This document shows positions 52,001 through 62,154 of a stretch of 64,000 nt of DNA, one piece after another; the stretch's first letter is position 1, and every line of letters begins with the position of its first letter. The translations under genes were made by a program, and so were the position numbers. The stretch is from Ridgeia piscesae (Eukaryota > Annelida > Polychaeta > Sabellida > Siboglinidae). A model generated the notes under the pieces. That model was not told the origin of the DNA. It made no database searches and worked only from the letters and a program-made list of their open reading frames with translations. The DNA is taken from assembly GCA_025642075.2 (NCBI GenBank), contig JAODUO010000155.1, forward strand, positions 292,501 through 356,500, read 5' to 3'.

Positions 52001-55000
52001 CCACTATGTGATTGACGACATACCTGGGGTCACTGCAGGGGTAGCCAAGTAGGCCACTATGTGATTGACGACATACCTGGGGCCACTGCAGGGGTAGCCA
52101 AGTAGGCCAGCTAGGTGATTGACAACATACCTGGGGCCACTGCAGGGGTAGCCAAGTAGGCCACTATGTGATTAACGACATACATGGGGCCACTGCAGGG
52201 GTAGCCAAGTAGGCCACTATGTGATTGACAACATACCTGGGGCCACTGCAGGGGTAGCCAAGTAGGCCAGCTAGGTGATCCAACACATCAGCAATCTTTG
52301 GGTGAAGTTTTCCAAACCATCGTTCCAAGATCGCTAAAGACTTGTAGTAGTATTTCTCTGCTTCGGCAAACTTCCGTCGTTCATGTCTGCAAACATTGTT
52401 CTATCATACAATAACCATAACAAGAACATGAAGTTTTAGGTTCATCTTTTAATTAGATGCCACCTACAGTTACAAGCAGAAGATGGGAAAAGGAAATTGC
52501 ACATGCAAGTGCTATAATAAGTATTTTGTACCAAACCCAAAAGAAATGACAGTACACAAATACAAGTACTAATAAGACAGAACAACGCCTGAATACAGTG
52601 ACCTACCTGAGATAGCCAATGTGATAGAGGACGGTGGCCTTGCCAATGTTACTGTTTGACTTCTCCATACACCTCAGAGCCTTGGTGAGCATCATCTCAG
52701 CCTCTCCATACGCCTTGTCATGTGTCTTCATGTCTCCCAGGTGGTCAAGGATACGACCTGAAAATATCATCACGTTACTTTGCTTCCAGAGCATTGCTAA
52801 TGGTCAGTATTCGTAGTTGTGGGAAGGCCATACCAATTGTAGTGTTTCGATTACGCATTTGTGAGACTTTTTTTTAGTACATCACTATTAGATTGCTAAA
52901 AAAGGTAATCATATTATAGCGAACTGGTCCACCTAATGTCTCAAGACTGCACAAACAACACTTTAGTTTCATACCTGATTGTATGACACTTCCAGTTGCT
53001 TACATTACATTACATTACATTACATTACATTACATTACATTACATTACATTACATTACATTACATTACATTACATTACATTACATTACAAAATGTTAACA
53101 TTGATAGAGCCACAGTGTTCAATGTGGACCAGTGTGGTGATGATGTACCTTTGCGCTCCAACAGCAGTCTCTTGTCTGGGTCGTCTGGCATCTCATCGAG
53201 GAGACTGTTCACTGTACCGAGGGCCTTCTTGTACCAGGCCATGGCCTGGCGGGTCTTCAGCTGGTAGTAGAAGAGAGTGGCAGTGCTCTCCTGCAGCGCA
53301 CTCAACATCTTCTGACCCTCTGTGTCCAGGCAGATGCTCTAGCAATACACCAAGGCCATGTATAAGACTCACACCCACATACAGCTTACATGTTCCAAGC
53401 ACTTGTAATTATCATCAAAGCTGTGTCACTCCCCACTCACACACCTGCATGCGTTATGTGGTGAGTGTTGACACTTATGTCACCTGTCAGAGATAGCACA
53501 ACCAAAAGCTCTGTGAATCCTAATGGGCCAGCAGCCAAGATGTATTTATGATTATAACATTGCATAAATATATATTATGACCGTGGAATAATGATCAATA
53601 GACTTTATTTTTTTGAATTATATATGAACAAAAATACAATACTATGTGGAATATGTTGAATGTTTCAAAAGATTTACTCATAAGTAAGTTAATTTCTTAC
53701 AACATAAATACAATACCAGCATTGAACAATCTTTTTTGGATTGATAGCAGAGCCAATTGAGGCTGCGTGCAAGTCTTAGCATAACAGTTTTCCCAGCTGT
53801 GAAAATAACTGCTAGATTGTCATTACTAACATCACAGCACACATTGTAGACAATAGCTATGCTGTGCATGTGGCTGCAGCAGAGCTTGTGGTGCACGGGT
53901 GGAATATGAGGTAACATACCTCATTGATGTAGAATAACATACCTCACAGAGAGTGGTTAACATACCTCACAAAGGGTAAAGAGTGGGTTAACATACCTCA
54001 CAGAGAGTGGAATATGGGTTAACATACTTCACAGATGGTAAAGTGTGGGTTAACAAACCTCATAGAGGGTGGAATGTGGGTTAACATACCTCACAGAGCA
54101 TTGAGTGTGGGTTAACAAACCTCATAGAGGGTGGAATGTGGGTTAACATACCTCACAGAGCATTGAGTGTGGGTTAACATACCTCCCAGAGGGTTGAGTG
54201 TGGGCTAACATACCTCACAGAGGGTGGAATGTGAGGTAACATACCTCACAGAGAGTGGAATGTGAGGTAACATACCTAACAGAGAGTGGAATGTGAGGTA
54301 ACATACCTAACAGAGAGTGGAATGTGAGGTAACATACCTCACAGAGAGTGGAATGTGAGGTAACATACCTCACAGAGTGGAATGTGGGTTAACATACCTC
54401 ACAGAGGGTAAAGTATGTGGCATAGCATACCTCGTAGAGGTAACATACCTCACAGAGAGTGGAATGAGGTAACATACGTCATAAAGGTGGGGTTCAATAC
54501 CTCGTAGAGAATGTGATGAGCCTCCAGCAGAACTTCCTCTGCCTCCTTGAAGTGTTCCATCACAGACAAGAACTGGCCGACCTTGTTGGCAAGAGATGCT
54601 AGCTCCACCTGGGAGCAGTCATTGAAGTCAATCAGTGAGTCTACAAAATACACAAATTTACTGATGTTTACCAACTGATGAGTCACCACAACCAAATAGT
54701 AATTAATGTTGCTATGGATAAAATGTAAGAAACTGTCCATGTTCAGGTGGAGAACTCCACTGTGAGAACAGAGGACGACACCTGGGGACACCACACTCAT
54801 ATCTTCCCAACTAAACTACATCTCACGCACCTCTGTGGGAAGTTCTGTAGACATGCTCTTGAGACTACAACTGTACTGTGGGAAATGTTGTAGACGTCTC
54901 CTAGGAACGAACTCCTTTTGTCCTTCCAGTACTACACTTCTCTAATGCTGCTCATATTGCTACACAAATTACACAGTTATCTGTTGCATTACACTGCAAC

Positions 55001-58000
55001 ACACAGAGATTTTCTTAAAATTAGCTGGCACATGACAAATGTTTTAGCAGCAGTTAGTAAGGTAACATCTTGTTCACTGAGCTGGTACAGAACACCACCT
55101 ACTCTGAATACTGTCATGTCTTTTCACTATAGATCTGGCTGGATCTGGCTCCCCAAGGAAGAACTTGCCAACAGACTCATTCTGAAAGTAGGAAGTGTTT
55201 ATTAACAGTTAACATGTTTATTTCATCATACTGATAATACTAATATATTGTTTGTGATTTAGAGCAATAACAAACAACCAGATACTTCAAAATACTTCAA
55301 ATATAGAAGCTGTAGTTTAAATATTAAATTTAAAAAATAACAAAATTATTACAGATTTAGTATTACTAATTAAATATTGTAACATTACACTAACTGTTAA
55401 ACAGTTAAATATGTTACAAAGGCAGCAAAATGAACATCACGTTCCAATCTGTATAAACGTATGACTAGTGTAATGTGTACTTAAACTGTACTAAGTCCAT
55501 AGAATGTGATGCAGCTTGTCTCAGAGGCTCTCTAGCTGCAGCGTATCCTGTCTTTAATGGGACCAACCTCTGATGAGATCAGAACATGACCAGACTTACC
55601 TCTTTATCAGTGCTGTTCAACACTCCCGCATCCCCAGAGGGAAGCTCCAGGGATAACAACCCGGGAAGCAGGTCTTCCTCAGCATCTTCCATCTCCTGAG
55701 AGAGGAAAACAAATTGGAAGGAAAAACACAAAACCATGCAATCTTTCCACAGCTGCAAAACATGCTGAATAAAATATGACCAGTTGTATAATAATTACAA
55801 AAGATCTTTACAGCTGTATAACTGAAGACACTATGTTTTTGAACACCCCAACATATAATTTTGTTATACCTTATTTACACTAGCCAACCTAATAAAATTT
55901 TCTCAGAATAGTTGTTTGTGAAACAACTTTGGACACCTTGTCTGTACCAAATGATAACTCTACAACAAATAGAATATGGAATTTGCCTGTTGTACTAGAG
56001 AGCACACCTCATTAATTTTTTCTTTCAGAATACGTCATTTTGTAAATGTCAATTTATGAATTGCTGGCTTTGATACGGTACCCGGCAGGTCATCTATATT
56101 AAACCACCCGGACATCAAACACAGACAAATGTATCTTAAACCACTCGGACATCACACACACAGACAAATGTATCTTAAGCCACCCAGACATCTCACACAG
56201 AGACAAATGTATCTTAAACCACCCGGACATCACACACACAGACAAATGTATCTTAAACCACCCAGACATCACACACACAGACAAATGTATCTTAAGCCAC
56301 CCGGACATCACACACACAGACAAATGTATCTTAAGCCACCCAGACATCACACACACAGACAAATGTATCTTAAACCACCCGGACATCACACACACACACA
56401 CAGACAAATGTATCTTAAGCCACCCAGACATCACACACACAGACAAATGTATCTTAAACCACCCGGACATCACACACAGACAAATGTATCTTAAACCACC
56501 CGGACATCACACACACAGACAAATGTATCTTAAACCACACAGACAACACACACATAGACAAATGTATCTTAAGCCACCTGGACATCACACAGAGACAAAT
56601 GTATCTTAAACCACCCGGACATCACACACAGAGACAAATGTATCTTAAACCACCCGGACATCACACACACAGACAAATGTATCTTAAACCACCTGGACAT
56701 CATACACACAGACAAATGTATCTTAAGCCACCCAGACATCACACACAGAGACAAATGTATCTTAAACCACCGAGACATCACACACACACACACAGACAAA
56801 TGTATCTTAAACCACCCAGACGTCACACACACAGACAAATATATCTTAAGCCACCCAGACATCACACACACAGACAAATGTATCTTAAGCCACCCAGACA
56901 TCACACACACAGACAAATGTATCTTAAGCCACCCAGACATCACACACACAGACAAATGCAATCACAAGTGGCAAGTGGTTATACCATGGACATTGCAGCT
57001 GTGCCTCTGACTTTTTGAATCATCTCCTTGTAGGTGGAGCCAGCATTGTAGTCATTTTGCAGCAAGCCCTTCCAGTAGTGGATGAGGTCAAGACGCTTAC
57101 TGTTCATGTAGAACTTGTCTGCTCCATACATGTAGAGGAACACTCTACAAGACACAAGTCACACATGTAGAGGAACACTCTACAAGACACAAGTCACACA
57201 TGTAGAGGAACACTCTACAAGACACACATGTAGAGGACACTCTACAAGACACAAGTCACACATGTAGAGGAACACTCTACAAGACACAAGTCACACATGT
57301 AGAGGAACACTCTACAAGACACAAGTCACGCATGTAGAGGAACACTCTAGAAGACATGGGACACACATGTAGAGGACACTCTAGAAGACACAAGTCACAC
57401 ATGTAGACGAACACTCTACAAGACACAAGTCACACATGTAGAGGAACACTCTACAAGACTCGGGACACACATGTAGAGGAACACTCTACAAGACATGGGA
57501 CACAGATGTAGAGGACACTCTACAAGACACAAGTCACACATGTAGAGGAACACTCTACAAGACACAAGTCACACATGTAGAGGAACACTCTACAAGACAT
57601 GGGACACACATGTAGAGGACACTCTAGAAGACACAAGTCACACATGTAGAGGAACACTCTACAAGACATGGGACACACATGTAGAGGACACTCTACAAGA
57701 CCCAAGTCACACATGTAGAGGAACACTCTACAAGACATGGGACACACATATAGAGGACACTTTACAAGACCCAAGTCACACATGTAGAGGAACACTCTAG
57801 AAGACATGGGACACGCATGTAGAGGACACTCTAGAAGACACAAGTCACACATGTAGAGGACACTCTACAAGACACAAGTCACACATGTAGAGAAACACTC
57901 TACAAGACACAAGTCACACATGTAGAGGTACACTCTACAAGACACAAGTCACACATGTAGAGGAACCCTGTACAAGACACAAGTCACACATGTAGAGGAA

Positions 58001-61000
58001 CACTCTACAAGACACAAGTCACACATGTAGAGGAACACTCTACAAGACATGGGACACACATGTAGAGGACACTCTACAAGACACAAGTCACACATGTAGA
58101 AGAACACTCTACAAGACACAAGTCACACATGTAGAGGAACACTCCAGAAGACACAAGTCACACATGTGGATGAACACTCTACATGACACAAGTCACACAT
58201 GTAGATGAACACTCTACATGATACAAGTCTTACTTGTAGACAGAAAGATACCTTTCAGGGTCATAGTGTGCTTACCATAAAAAAATTAATGTGTATTTTG
58301 GTTTACATAGTAAGACTTTGGAATACCTTGCATGGAAGCATTATCAGAACCGTACATGCATTTACAAAAGCTATGAGTTACAGTGCTTCATCTTTAAGAC
58401 GAGCGATCGCTATCGCTCTCGCTCCCACCTAGGGAGTGATTTATCGCTTGTGCTAATTACAATAATCGCTTCTGTCGCTACAACACATCAGGGGCTGATC
58501 TCATGAAGCAACTAAGAACGTTCTTAATCCTAATAACATGACTGACATAGTAAATGATGTGTTTAGATGTACATACGTGACCATGGATGTTTACACAAAC
58601 ACAAGATGCTAAGTAACTGCGTAATTATAAAATTGCTTTGCAAAACCAGCCACATGACATGACTATACAGTGGCACTGCCACACAGATAACGACATGCCT
58701 AAATTATTTTGCATATTTAGGCGAGCGATTTATCACTTGCCTGGGTTTTTCAAACGTGAAGCACCAAATTTATATAATCTATCTATGTATTAGAACAAAA
58801 TTACAATAATTCTGGCCAGACACTACATCATGTAGGCACTGTTTAATGCATCTTTCGTTGGAATTATAAGTGTTATATATAAGTGTTGCACTTCCGTTCA
58901 CCCCATTTCCACCAACACTCATGGTTACTTGTTTATATGTTGAAACTGTTGCATTTAGAATAAGGGATTGCGTAATTCTTAATTGCTGTGGTTAGAAATA
59001 AACAAATGACTTACTTACTACATGATACACATGATACAAATGACTTACTTCCTACTTAGTTGAACACCCTACATGATACACGTGATACAAATGACTTACT
59101 TCCTACTTAGGTGAACACCCTACATGATACCCGTGATACAAATGACTTACTTCCTACTTAGGTGAACACCCTACATGATACAAATGACTTATTTCCTACT
59201 TAGATGAACACCCTACATGATACAAGTGATACAAATGACTTAATGCCTACTTAGATGAACACCCTACATGATACACATGATACAAATGACTTACTTCCTA
59301 CTTAGATGAACACCCTACATGATACAAGTGATACAAATGACTTACTTCCTACTTAAATGAACACCCTACATGATACAAGTGATACAAATGACTTACTTCC
59401 TACTTAGATGAACACCCTACATGATTCACATGATACAAATGACTTATTTCCTACTTAGATGAACACCCTACATGATACAAGTGATACAAATGACTTACTT
59501 CCTACTTAAATGAACACCCTACATGATACAAGTGATACAAATGACTTACTTCCTACTTAAATGAACACCCTACATGATACACATGATACAAATGACTTAT
59601 TTCCTACTTAAATGAACACCCTACATGATACACATGATACAAATGACTTACTTCCTACTTAGATGAACACCCTACATGATACAAGTGATACAAATGACTT
59701 ACTTCCTACTTAGGTGAACACCCTACATGATACAAATGACTTACTTCCTACTTAGTTGAACACCCTACATGATACACATGATACAAATGACTTATTTCCT
59801 ACTTAAATGAACACCCTACATGATACACATGATACAAATGACTTACTTCCTACTTAGGTGAACACCCTACATGATACAAATGACTTACTTCCTACTTAGA
59901 TGAACACCCTACATGATACAAGTGATACAAATGACTTACTTCCTACTTAAATGAACACCCTACATGATACACATGATACAAATGCCTAGCTTCCTACTTA
60001 GATGAACACCCTACATGATACACATGATACAAATGCCTAGCTTCCTACTTAGATGAACACCCTACATGATACACATGATACAAATGCCTAGCTTCCTACT
60101 TAAATGAACACCCTACATGATACAAGTGATACAAATGACTTAATGCCTACTTAGATGAACACCCTACATGATACATGTGATACAAATGCCTAGCTTCCTA
60201 CTTAAATGAACACCCTACATGATACACATGATACAAATGACTTACTTCCTACTTAGATGAACACCCTACATGATACCCGTGATACAAATGACTTACTTCC
60301 TACTTAGATGAACACCCTACATGATACACGTGATACAAATGACTTACTTCCTACTTAGATGAACACCCTACATGATACACGTGATACAAATGACTTACTT
60401 CCTACTTAGTTGAACACCCTACATGATACACGTGATACAAATGACTTACTTCCTACTTAGATGAACACCCTACATGATACACGTGATACAAATGACTTAC
60501 TTCCTACTTAGATGAACACCCTACATGATACACGTGATACAAATGACTTACTTCCTACTTAGTTGAACACCCTACATGATACCCGTGATACAAATGACTT
60601 ACTTCCTACTTAGATGAACACCCTACATGATACAAGTGATACAAATGACTTAATGCCTACTTAGATGAACACCCTACATGATACACGTGATACAAATGAC
60701 TTACTTCCTACTTAGATGAACACCCTACATGATACCCGTGATACAAATGACTTACTTCCTACTTAGATGAACACCCTACATGATACACGTGATACAAATG
60801 ACTTACTTCCTACTTAGGTGAACACCCTACATAATACCCCTAACAAAAGACTAGACTTTACTTAGATGAACACCCCAAAATGTACACAGTTTTACATGCT
60901 TACCCTCTTAGGTGCCAGCACACCCTACATGATAGACATTGGTGATCATAAAAAACTTCCAACTAGCTTGCCTGATACGGGCCACTTCGTTCCAGGTGCC

Positions 61001-62154
61001 ATGGCAACTCCTCTGTCCGCCGACTAGAATGTGGCTGATCATAAAAGAACTTGGCCAACTGCTTGTGGAACGCCATCTCGCAAGGTGTAGGTGGTGCTGC
61101 CCTCTGCTGGCGACACATGATGTCACTCACACAGCCTGGGAAACATCAAAATGACAATGTTTGTTACAAGCACATAACATTACTTGCATTTCGTGCCAAG
61201 TAAATAGCTGCTATTATAGCACTCGATATATTTTATACTAATGTAATACGTTATTATTTTTGATGATGCCATTATTAGTCAGTTACAACCATCTAAGACA
61301 TCCATATCAAGAAGCATCCGTCTAACAGATTCATGTCAAAAGGTTCCATCTATGACATCAACAAAACATCACATAACTATAACAAAACCCTACCCAGCAG
61401 GCTGTATTCAACATCCGTATGTCACATAACTATAACACAACCCTACCCAGCAGGCTGTATTCAACATCCGTATGTCACATAACTATAACACAACCCTACC
61501 CAGCAGGCTGTATTCAACATCCGTATGTCACATAACTATAACACAACCCTACCCAGCAAGCTATATTCAACATCTATATGTCACATAACTATAACACAAC
61601 CCTACCCAGCAGGCTGTATTCAACATCCAGATGTCACATAACTATAACACAACCCTACCCAGCAGGCTGTATTCAACATCCATACATCACATAACTATAA
61701 CACAACCCTTTCCCAGATTGCTGTATTCAACATCCGTATGTCACATAACTATAACACAACCCTAACCAGCAAGCTGTATTCAACATCTATATGTCACATA
61801 ACTATAACACAACCCTACCCAGATGGCTGTATTCAACATTCATATGTCACATAACTATAAAACAACCCTACCCAAGGCTGTATTCAACATCCATGTCGTA
61901 TAACTATAACGCAACCCTACCCAGCAGACTGTATTCAACAGCATCCTTGAAGTGTTGATGGAAGAACTTGAGCAGGCCACCAGGCCGTGCGAAGAGAGAG
62001 TCCATTGCAGCTGACTGGAAGAGTGCCCACTCAAATGACGTCACGTCCTTGTATCCCAGCTGGGTGTTGAGGATCTGCAGAATCTCCACCTGAGACAGAC
62101 CATGTCTCGACACGGCTATCAGTCGCAGGGCATCAGCCACCCAGCCTGTCAGTG
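44452..62154 (-). CDS. NACHT/TPR-repeat protein (nephrocystin-3/TTC41 type), 3' part
   Basis: Exons on the minus strand (e1 to e12): 62154-61921, 61135-60972 (end unsure), 57144-56985, 55695-55600, 55181-55112, 54640-54501, 53338-53149, 52757-52607, 52386-52237, 51446-51349, 46631-46539, 46046-44452. e1-e3 match the post-NACHT helical region of NPHP3/TTC41-like STAND proteins ([38 protein letters not shown]). e6-e11 encode TPRs ([51 protein letters not shown]). e12 adds a 530-residue tail. Phases agree at every junction except e2/e3; e3 to the stop is 914 codons with the stop. Such proteins act as signalling scaffolds, NPHP3 at the cilium; the role here is inference. The 5' end (NACHT) lies beyond the window. 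Seven introns or junctions bear splice-site-derived minisatellites. Confidence 0.8.
46047..46538 (-). other. Intron 11 of the NACHT/TPR gene, GC-AG type
   Basis: The donor AAATTAG/GCAAGC at 46539/46538 and acceptor TTATTGCAG restore the frame exactly. No GT donor gives a matching phase close by. It contains a loose CACACGCA tract (46262-46342). Confidence 0.65.
46539..46631 (-). CDS. NACHT/TPR gene exon e11
   Basis: [20 protein letters not shown] then [11 protein letters not shown], the second half of a TPR pair. Acceptor TCTGTTGCAG; donor is GC type. Confidence 0.85.
46653..46731 (-). repeat. (CGCCA)n pentanucleotide, about 15 units
   Basis: Pure CACGC/CGCCA repeat just upstream (minus sense) of the e11 acceptor, followed by CACAACAC-rich and ACACTCCTCTCAACAC short repeats to about 46870. 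Its closeness to the acceptor could affect splicing. Confidence 0.97.
47060..51395 (-). repeat. 48-bp minisatellite copying the e10 exon-donor junction, about 90 units
   Basis: In minus sense the unit runs CACATCACGGTAGCCACCAC, CCTCTACCACCTAG/GTGAGT, GCACTGAC. The part before the slash codes [17 protein letters not shown] TPR residues and the slash is a near-ideal 5' splice site. Because 48 is a multiple of 3, intact units stay open and read [16 protein letters not shown] over and over (e.g. 49499-49047). Units between 47.06 and 50.0 kb are nearly identical. From 50.0 to 51.39 kb many have single-base deletions. Confidence 0.95.
51349..51446 (-). CDS. NACHT/TPR gene exon e10
   Basis: Acceptor TTTTTTGCAG at 51447. 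[20 protein letters not shown] is a clear TPR helix pair start. The 3' end merges with a degenerate first unit of the 48-bp array; a CTCA/GTGAGT donor at 51349 keeps the phase to e11. Any later unit's CTAG/GTGAGT donor would also join to e11 in frame wherever the array is indel-free. Confidence 0.7.
51630..52236 (-). repeat. 53-bp minisatellite copying the e9 exon-donor junction
   Basis: In minus sense: GTGGCCTACTTGGCTACCCC, TGCAGTGGCCCCAG/GTATGT. The first 34 bases repeat the end of e9 ([12 protein letters not shown]) and the rest is its donor. About six near-exact units (51960-52237), then decayed units to 51630. Confidence 0.93.
52237..52386 (-). CDS. NACHT/TPR gene exon e9
   Basis: [40 protein letters not shown]: canonical TPR spacing (A8, Y11, A20-like). 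Ends GGCCCCAG/GTATGT, the seed of the adjacent array. Confidence 0.92.
52607..52757 (-). CDS. NACHT/TPR gene exon e8
   Basis: [20 protein letters not shown] then [13 protein letters not shown] and [11 protein letters not shown]: one TPR plus the start of the next. Acceptor ATTTTCAG, donor CTCAG/GTAGGT. Confidence 0.92.
53001..53089. repeat. (TACAT)n pentanucleotide, about 18 units
   Basis: A pure ATTAC/TACAT repeat 60 bases beyond the e7 donor. Confidence 0.98.
53149..53338 (-). CDS. NACHT/TPR gene exon e7
   Basis: [20 protein letters not shown] then [20 protein letters not shown] and [10 protein letters not shown]-like helices. Acceptor ATTGCTAG, donor CGCAAAG/GTACAT. Confidence 0.88.
53910..54490 (-). 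repeat. 31-36-bp minisatellite copying the e6 donor junction
   Basis: The minus-sense unit CTCACATTCCACTCTCTGTG, AG/GTATGTTAC compares with the true e6 end ATCACATTCTCTACGAG/GTAT. About 17 units, decaying away from the exon. ACCTCTACGAG/GTATGC near 54432 is an intermediate form. Confidence 0.88.
54501..54640 (-). CDS. NACHT/TPR gene exon e6
   Basis: [20 protein letters not shown] then [24 protein letters not shown]: the first clear TPR. The donor TACGAG/GTATTG seeds the neighbouring array. Confidence 0.9.
55112..55181 (-). CDS. NACHT/TPR gene exon e5 (small)
   Basis: A 70-nt exon: [23 protein letters not shown]. Acceptor CTACTTTCAG is strong. The donor GACA/GTATTC is weak but gives the phase that e6 needs. 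Confidence 0.6.
55600..55695 (-). CDS. NACHT/TPR gene exon e4
   Basis: 32 codons, phase 0 both sides: [20 protein letters not shown] then [12 protein letters not shown], an acidic linker between the helical region and the TPRs. Acceptor TCTCTCAG, donor AAAGAG/GTAAGT. Confidence 0.88.
56105..56960. repeat. 39-bp minisatellite in intron e3-e4, about 22 copies
   Basis: The unit is ACAAATGTATCTTAAACCAC followed by CCGGACATCACACACACAG. In frame it reads [13 protein letters not shown] on the plus strand, an artefact of a 39-bp period. It starts about 25 bases inside the intron and does not contain the splice site. Confidence 0.93.
56985..57144 (-). CDS. NACHT/TPR gene exon e3
   Basis: [20 protein letters not shown] then [20 protein letters not shown]: the segment after the ELPWHL motif in NPHP3-like proteins (VF..LY ... 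L..YW). Acceptor CTTGTAG/AGTGTTC, donor TCCATG/GTATAA. Confidence 0.88.
57145..58230 (-). repeat. 35-bp minisatellite copying the e3 acceptor junction, about 31 units
   Basis: In minus sense each unit carries ACTTGTGTCTTGTAG/AGTGT, TCCTCTACATGT, the same 24 bases as the true acceptor and exon start of e3. It therefore places about 30 acceptor-like AGs directly upstream of the real one. Confidence 0.95.
58231..58985. other. Spacer between two arrays
   Basis: No exon found. It contains two similar CpG-rich strings, GCGATCGCTATCGCTCTCGC near 58402 and AGCGATTTATCACTTGC near 58724. It also contains the palindromic AAGAACGTTCTTAA near 58512. These suggest a decayed transposon. Confidence 0.4.
58986..60845 (-). 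repeat. 51-bp minisatellite with acceptor- and donor-like sites, about 36 units
   Basis: The minus-sense unit has ATCATGTAG/GGTGTTCATC, TAAGTAGGAA/GTAAGTC. Its core GTGTTCATCTA resembles the start of e3 (GTGTTCCTCTA), and it grades into the 35-bp array near 58150-58220. Every unit thus contains a potential 20-nt miniature exon between AG and GTAAGT. Confidence 0.92.
60972..61135 (-). CDS. NACHT/TPR gene exon e2, 3' end uncertain
   Basis: Acceptor [31 protein letters not shown] then [20 protein letters not shown] and [14 protein letters not shown], the conserved post-NACHT block. In this frame a TAG follows at 60965-60963. A GC donor (TATCAG/GCAAGC) at 60972 avoids it, but its phase does not fit e3. 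A one-base shift would continue as KLVGSF, the expected family sequence. So this is a sequencing indel, an unseen small exon, or real damage. Confidence 0.7.
61147..61350 (-). other. Intron e1-e2, unique part
   Basis: Unique AT-rich intron DNA next to the e2 acceptor. Nothing else seen. Confidence 0.5.
61360..61920 (-). repeat. 53-bp minisatellite copying the e1 donor junction, about 10 units
   Basis: The minus-sense unit ATGTTGAATACAGCCTGCTG, G/GTAGGGTTGTG compares with the true exon end GTTGAATACAGTCTGCTGG/GTAGGG. It encodes VEYSLLG of e1 plus the donor. Unit identity is high, with C/T variants. Confidence 0.94.
61921..62154 (-). CDS. NACHT/TPR gene exon e1 (first visible)
   Basis: [40 protein letters not shown] then [39 protein letters not shown]: the winged-helix/helical end of the NACHT module in NPHP3/TTC41-like proteins. 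Acceptor TTGTGTCCAG; donor CTGCTGG/GTAGGG. Both ends have seeded arrays. Confidence 0.88.
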
